Shown here: positions 58,389 through 64,000 of the stretch, one piece after another
Numbering within the stretch: position 1 is the first letter of the stretch
Layout: the number at the start of each line of letters is the position of its first letter
NCBI RefSeq assembly: GCF_937616625.2
Contig: NC_065571.1
Span: 11,162,501-11,226,500, forward strand
Direction: 5' to 3'
Origin: Mercurialis annua
Taxonomy: Eukaryota; Streptophyta; Magnoliopsida; Malpighiales; Euphorbiaceae
Length of the DNA: 64,000 nucleotides
Notes under the pieces: model-generated
Told to the model about the DNA's origin: nothing
Databases searched by the model: none
The model's input: only the letters and a program-made list of their open reading frames with translations
Made by a program: the position numbers and the translations under genes

Positions 58389-59760
58389 ATGGCAAACCAG
58401 CAAATGCTGGAAGTTGTCATAAAAACTCCTGACGAGGATTACAACGTTGTTTCTATGTATGATCCTACGGTTTCAGAAGATGAGTATTTTAAATCGTTTC
58501 CTCCTGGTTACAAGTTCCAACCCTTTGATGAAGAACTTGTTGTTTGTTATCTCAAAAAGAAAATTCTGAATGAACCATTGCCTCCAAACAGAATCAGAGA
58601 CGTTGAATTGTATGCCTTTAACCCTGACGATCTTACAGGTTTGTGCACTAAATTTTTTAACAAATTTTGCGAATGTATTAGTATATTAGTAATATTTAGT
58701 TGTATGCATGGATTTAGATTATTTTTGCATCTAACTACGTATAGTTGTTCATCTGAACTTGTTTATTATTGTAAAATAAAATTTGATGATAGTTAGATGT
58801 TTATAGATTATATTTTGATCTAACTAGTGTATTTGCCATCTATATATTAAAATTCTAATTCAATTTTCAAAGGGTTTGGTTTCAGATTAATCTTTTTTGT
58901 TGTTAAATATATTGAAAATTTAAATCTCTAACAACTATTAGTTGAACCTATGCTAATAGATTATCTTTGGATCTAACTGAAGTGTATTTGTATTACTTAT
59001 GCAGATTCTTTACCATCTAACCTAAGTAAATATATATATGTATATACGTTTTCTTTTCAGATTAATATTAATTTTGTTGAATAAATTTGAAATTTATAAA
59101 ACTAACATGTTTTCATATATAATTAGCGATATATGCTCCTAATGGCGAGAAGCAATGGTTCTTCTTCACTCCGAGACATCGTAAGTACCCGAATGGGGAT
59201 AGGCCGAGCAGAGCGGCGGGAAACGGCTACTGGAAGGCGACGGGAGCTGATAAAGAGGTCGTGTATGGCGGAATTAAAGTCGGATTCAGGAAGGCGTTAG
59301 TTTTCTACGTAGGAAAGGCTCCAAAGGGTGATAAAACTGACTGGATAATGCATGAATTTAGAGTCAGTGATCCTCCAAAAAGGAAGAGAGCTGGACCTGA
59401 GGATATGAAGGTAAAATGGAAATATCCAATGTTTTCAATATTTTTAATTCTTTTTCTTCTAGTTATTTAAGTTCTGATTATTTTTCATGTCTTTCATGGC
59501 AGCTTGATGATTGGGTCTTATGTAGGATCTACAAGAAGTCTGATAGATCCAAAGCTGCACGAGATGCGGAACCTGAAGCCGAAAAAGAACCGGAACCTGG
59601 GGAATTGGACGAGGAGCCTGTTGTGTCCTATTGTGGTGATATTTTGCCCCTTGATGGGTATCAGGATTATCAATATTCTGGATTTTTGGATCATCCATAT
59701 CATGGTCAATTTAGTGACTACAATGACCATGACTCTTTTCCGTACTATCCTAAACAATAG
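58389..59760 (+). CDS. NAC-domain transcription factor, short form
   Basis: Three exons in the layout usual for NAC genes: 58389-58638, 59127-59410 and 59503-59760, about 263 residues. The NAC DNA-binding and dimerisation domain covers about 37-195: subdomain A ([19 protein letters not shown]), B/C ([34 protein letters not shown]), D ([28 protein letters not shown]) and E ([12 protein letters not shown]). The N-terminus has about 35 residues before subdomain A, longer than usual. The C-terminal activation region is short, about 70 residues, rich in Glu/Pro and then Tyr/Asp. The product should act in the nucleus on CGTG-core sites. It could be full length or a naturally short type. No frame break is seen. 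Confidence 0.88.
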
Positions 59761-60382
59761 TCTTTAGTTAGTTTTAGGTTTAGTTAGGCTTATTCCTAGC
59801 TTTTTTTTTTACTTTCCATCAGGTTTGTGTGGACTTTTTTTGGATTTGTGGATGTTTTTATTTGGATTTGTGGGACTTCTAATAATTTGTACAAAATGGT
59901 TTTTTGGATTGCTATATGTGCATGTTCCTCAAATTTATCATATTTTTAAAATCGTGTCATATTTACCTATAATCAGTTTAGATCTGATATAGCACGTGTT
60001 GCATGTTTGTTTGTGTGTATAAAATTAATCTTAGGTAGTCTATATAACATTGCAGTTCCAAATTGACCGATTGATGTTATATTTGAAAAAATTGAAAAAA
60101 TAATGGTATATATATGGAACAATTTTAAAATAGTGTATTTGGCAAAATGGCAGAAATTGTGGATAGATATTGACCATTTTGCCTTTTAAGAACTATATAA
60201 AAACTATATACAAAACAAAGAAAAAATTATCACATTGAAGATATATTTTCTCCCAAAATCAATAGTAAACTAATAGAGGTAGGCTAACAGTAATTCTAGT
60301 GCAGATTGAACATTCTAACAAAATTTCTTTATTTCAGTATTAACTAATTACTACTAATATAGCAAATAGTTATTCTGTGATT
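59761..60382. other. Convergent 3' intergenic region
   Basis: Lies between the NAC gene and the last kinase gene, tail to tail. It holds 3' untranslated sequence and AT-rich DNA with no other structure noticed. Confidence 0.45.
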
Positions 60383-60962
60383 CTACCTAGGGTCAAGCAT
60401 AGTGATGGTGATTTCGTTGATTGACGTCGTCGATTTGTAACAGCTCGAAGACGATTCAGCTTCAGGCAAATTCCTTTCAGTGAAAAATCCAGGCTGCTTA
60501 GGCTGTGGTAATGAACTTTCCCCACCCAACATTAGTACTACAGTTGACATGTTCGGCCTATCCTCAGGTCGTTGTTGAACGCATAGCAAACCTACATGAA
60601 CGCGTCGAACGATTTCAGAAAGTGCACCTGATTCGCCTAACATATCCTCGATTAAGTCCAATGGCCTCTGCTCCATCCACAGTCTCCATGCCTTAAACAC
60701 ATCCGAATAGAAAATATGTTAACAATAGCTACTAATTTACACAATACGTGCTAGAATGACAGTCTATGTCGCACAGAAACTTGTCAAGTGCTACGTACAT
60801 TTTGTTAAAAATATGAAATTTTATATTTGTAACTGATAACGTAGTAGTAACACATGATGACGACTGCTACGTTATCAGGAACTTACAACAGACTAGGGTC
60901 ATTTTGTTATTTTCCGTTTCAGTATTTATGTTTCTGTGCAACATAGATGACGACTATATCAT

Positions 60963-61040
<78 letters not shown>

Positions 61041-63919
61041 TACTTACATGTCCAAGAAGGTTATGGAGATGATCATGGCTGTAAAATCCTCTGTTTTTCC
61101 TGCCACTCACAACCTCCAATACTAACACCCCAAAGCTAAATATGTCAGATTTCATTGAAAACAGTCCATCCACGGCATACTCAGGAGCCATATAGCCACT
61201 GCAAACAAGTATTATATCGTTAAATATTTGTTCACAAAGAAATACAGTGAGACCTATGTTGCACGAGAATTTGTCGAGACCTTAAATATATTTCGATATT
61301 TCATATTTGTTTCCAAGAAAAACTACTGAAACTCCAAAAATTTATGTTTATTCCTACTAAGAAAACTGTTTTTCGGTTTTTATTATACCGTTTCTCGTTC
61401 TGACGTTTCAATTACCATGCAACATAGGAGCCAATTAACTAAAGGACTGTTATATCTACACTTACAATGTTCCCACAACTCTAGTTGTATTTGCCTCAAT
61501 TTGATCACCGCCAAATATTCGCGCCATGCCGAAATCTGAAATTTTCGGGTTCATATCTTGGTCGAGTAAAACATTACTAGCTTTGAGATCTCTATGAATT
61601 ATCCTGAGTCTAGAGTCCTGATGAAGATATAAAAGCCCTCTAGCAATACCATCAATAATATTAATCCGCTTATTCCAATCCAACAGCTTGCTTCTTGATT
61701 GATCTAACAAATCCTGAGTAATATTAGTACTGATAAACATAATACATAAAAAACAGACAAAGAATTTTGCAGAAACTGATATAATACAAACCGAAAATGA
61801 AAAAGTCGAGGCTCTTATTGGGCATGTATTCATAGATTAACATTCTTTCATCTCCTTCAATGCAACAACCAAGAAGTTTCACAAGATTGCGGTGCTGAAG
61901 TTTTGCAATGAGTACTACTTCGTTTTTGAACTCTTCCACTCCTTGTCCTGAACTCACAGAAAGCCTCTTCACTGCAATTTCTTGCCCGTCAACTAGTACG
62001 CCCTGGAATTTCTCGATTATGTTTTGATGCAGCGAAATAGCAAATAAAATAGTAATTTGAGAAATAAAATGTTATGGTCAGTCAAACATTATTGTTCCGC
62101 GTTAAATTTAGCATATAATCATTTTATCAGACAATAGAGTTCGTCATATGTTACCTTGTAAACAGGTCCAAATCCGCCTTCTCCTAGCTTGTTTTTGTTT
62201 GAAAAGTTATCAGTCACCTTCATTATAGTCATCAAATCAATTAATGGTAGATCCAGGTCTTCATTTCTGCTTTGAATGTTGCAATTTTTTTCAGTTATGC
62301 TTCTCATTTTTGCTGGAATAAAAATATAACTTCAATTCATTTGTTAATAAAATATTGAATGTAATGCAAAACAGAACAGAACAGCTGAAAAAGGCTTGTT
62401 TTGCAGTACTAATAATTGTACCTTGGGATTTTTGTTTTGTTCTCCTTATGTAGAGGACCAATCCCAATGAAAGAACTCCTATGCCTAAAAGAATAGTGCA
62501 GAGAAAAATTCCTATTCGCTTCCGCCTCTTCGATTCCTTCTTCTTGTTGATGCCATCTTAAATTTTGATTGCAGAGTCAGTATGCACGAAAAATATAGCG
62601 AAAACGCTCAAGTGAATGCAATGTAAATGAAAACAAACGATCATATTACCGAGATACGAAGCAGGCATTCGTACATAGAGTTCTTGACCGGCACCAGGGA
62701 ATTCTCTTAAATCGATCAAGTCACTAAACCAAAGCAAGCACCCACTTCCTTTTATAATATCCGTATTTGCAAACGCTACACACGAACAATTCCTCGAGCA
62801 CACATCTTCACATTCTTTTAGGCTCATGCTCCGATTATACCAAGATCTAGACGTGTCGGGCATTTTCATTTCGATATGCTTCTCAAACCCTTCTCCTTTA
62901 GCACACGCCAAAGCAGATTTTCTCACACACCCACTGGACCAGTCCTGATAGCTCCAATCTCGAGCTGATTTCGGTTCAAACCCTTCCAAACAAGCACACA
63001 TCGGTACGTTATTGATGTTACATTTAGCATTAGCACCGCAGAGATTATAATCATCGCACTGATCTTCACCTACAGCAAAGAATCTTGCCCAACTATGTGT
63101 TTGCTCTATCCATGTCAGTCTCTCGGTCACCCCCGACGCGTTCACCACCAATCTCGACAGAACTGAACTGTTTAAAAGATAGATTTTGTAGTAAACTTCA
63201 TTTTCATTCAACACAAATTCATATCTATACACAGGATTCGGTCTCAGTCTTGCAGCTCCCGTAAAACGAATACCGTTCCACGATCCGGCTCGGAACTTTA
63301 TTAGATCTCCTTTCTTATACATCATTTGTGGATACCCTCTAGGATCTATCCCAAAACTATACTCACCTTTAGCAGGATCATCCAAGGTTTTCCAAGAAGT
63401 AATAGTCCAGTCAAGACCGGTACGAAAGCTCCTGCCGAGTTTCATACCAGGTAAATTGGTGTCACCGGGATAATCAAAGCTTTGATAGAGATAATTTTCT
63501 GGATTCTCGTCATTATTTTCTCTGACAACAAAATTTCCTGAATCCAAAAGCTGAGCAACTGGATTTCTTCCATTTTTTGTGTTGTTTGACGACCAGATAA
63601 CATTTTTTGTGCGATTTTGAAGAAGAAGAGTACCTTGGTGAGTGAAGTTGAGAGTTCCTGAGCGATCAAGAATTGGAGATTCTCTGTTGGCCACCCAAAT
63701 TACAGTTCCGGTTGAGATTTTGTTTAACCAAATTCCTAAGTATCTTGCTGATGAACTACCCGGGCTGAAGAATCCAAGTTCATAAGTTTGGCCGCTTGAG
63801 ATTATTGTCCTACCGTCTGTTATGGACTGACCGGGAGTAATGGCGTCTGCTGCATGGGATGGGCTGATGGTTGAGAGCAGAAAAAAGTAGATGAACATTT
63901 GCTTTACATAGCCATCCAT
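60383..63919 (-). CDS. G-type lectin S-receptor-like Ser/Thr kinase, second subgroup (intact)
   Basis: Seven exons on the - strand: 62650-63919, 62422-62556, 62155-62312, 61792-62002, 61466-61703, 61048-61198 and 60383-60691, in phase, about 823 residues. The ATG at 63919 directly opens the signal peptide; an in-frame ATG seven codons upstream (63940) is possible. Domains: bulb lectin ([19 protein letters not shown]), S-locus glycoprotein, EGF-like ([13 protein letters not shown]), PAN ([11 protein letters not shown]), one membrane helix in exon 2, and a kinase with [31 protein letters not shown] and [11 protein letters not shown]. The tail ends in a DUF3403-like [11 protein letters not shown]. 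The closest Arabidopsis type is At4g27290. Two MITEs and an (AT)n run sit in its introns, outside the coding part. The ligand is unknown. Confidence 0.9.
60763..60947. mobile_element. Short MITE in a kinase intron
   Basis: Ends tctatgtcgcacagaaact and tttctgtgcaacataga are inverted repeats. The flanks (atgacag, tgacgac) share tgac. About 185 bp, in the last intron. The same family is seen at 61253-61428. Confidence 0.55.
60968..61039. repeat. (TA)n microsatellite, about 36 units
   Basis: An uninterrupted TA run in the last intron of the kinase gene, ending nine bases before the donor of the preceding exon. Confidence 0.97.
61253..61428. mobile_element. Short MITE in a kinase intron
   Basis: Ends cctatgttgcacgagaa and the complement of a terminus gcaacatagg are inverted. 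About 176 bp, in the intron before the GYMAPEYA exon. Related to 60763-60947. Confidence 0.55.
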
Positions 63920-64000
63920 TTTAACAGCATTTAAGGACATCTTTAGTTGGTAAAATTTGACGGACAATAGCGAAATAGAACTACGACTCAGCGTAGGGCG

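Overview
This is a window of plant nuclear DNA, almost certainly from a eudicot. The genes carry many GT-AG introns, the families are plant-specific (G-type lectin S-receptor-like kinases, NAC, F-box/FBD, D-type-like cyclin), the intergenic DNA is very A+T-rich, and transposons of most plant classes are present. The species cannot be fixed from the sequence. There are no operons, CRISPR arrays or bacterial signals.

Gene content. Three closely related S-domain receptor kinase genes lie in direct tandem on the + strand (2476-5431, 12347-16249, 28698-31829). The first and third look intact. The second is cut by a 450-bp Mutator-type MITE inside the exon for the transmembrane helix. On the - strand at the right are a decayed kinase copy (48904-50147) and an intact receptor kinase of a second subgroup (60383-63919). 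Between the two kinase groups is a head-to-head inverted pair of six-exon genes for a diverged cyclin-D-like protein (35392-37410 on -, 44596-46435 on +). An F-box/LRR/FBD gene (47008-48538, -) and a short NAC gene (58389-59760, +) complete the set. Receptor kinases, F-box proteins and a NAC factor are common in fast-evolving, signalling-rich plant clusters, but nothing here proves that they share a pathway.

Mobile elements make up most of the rest. Many can be bounded to the base by target-site duplications (TSDs): two tRNA-derived SINEs (590-698, 11259-11481); several Mutator-type MITEs with 9-bp TSDs (987-1358, 6913-7282, 13900-14349, 17245-17637, 17697-17921, 27555-27924); a larger Mutator-type element (20336-21803); a non-autonomous Helitron with tandem 5' ends (6389-9787); an apparently complete hAT transposon with an open two-exon transposase (22853-26286); a Stowaway MITE (28112-28408); a 1.5-kb solo LTR (32021-33566); an intact compact Copia element (37713-42668); and a second Copia element (50286-56551) whose two 736-bp LTRs look identical although its coding interior is badly decayed.

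The points most worth a second look are: the MITE that turns a receptor kinase into a membrane-anchored, kinase-less receptor; the identical-LTR but decayed Copia element, which implies movement in trans; the inverted cyclin-like pair; the new upstream ORF and moved start codon in the first kinase; and repeated insertion of one MITE family into kinase introns. I found no clearly new multi-gene system. All exon boundaries were placed by eye from splice consensus, reading phase and comparison between paralogues.
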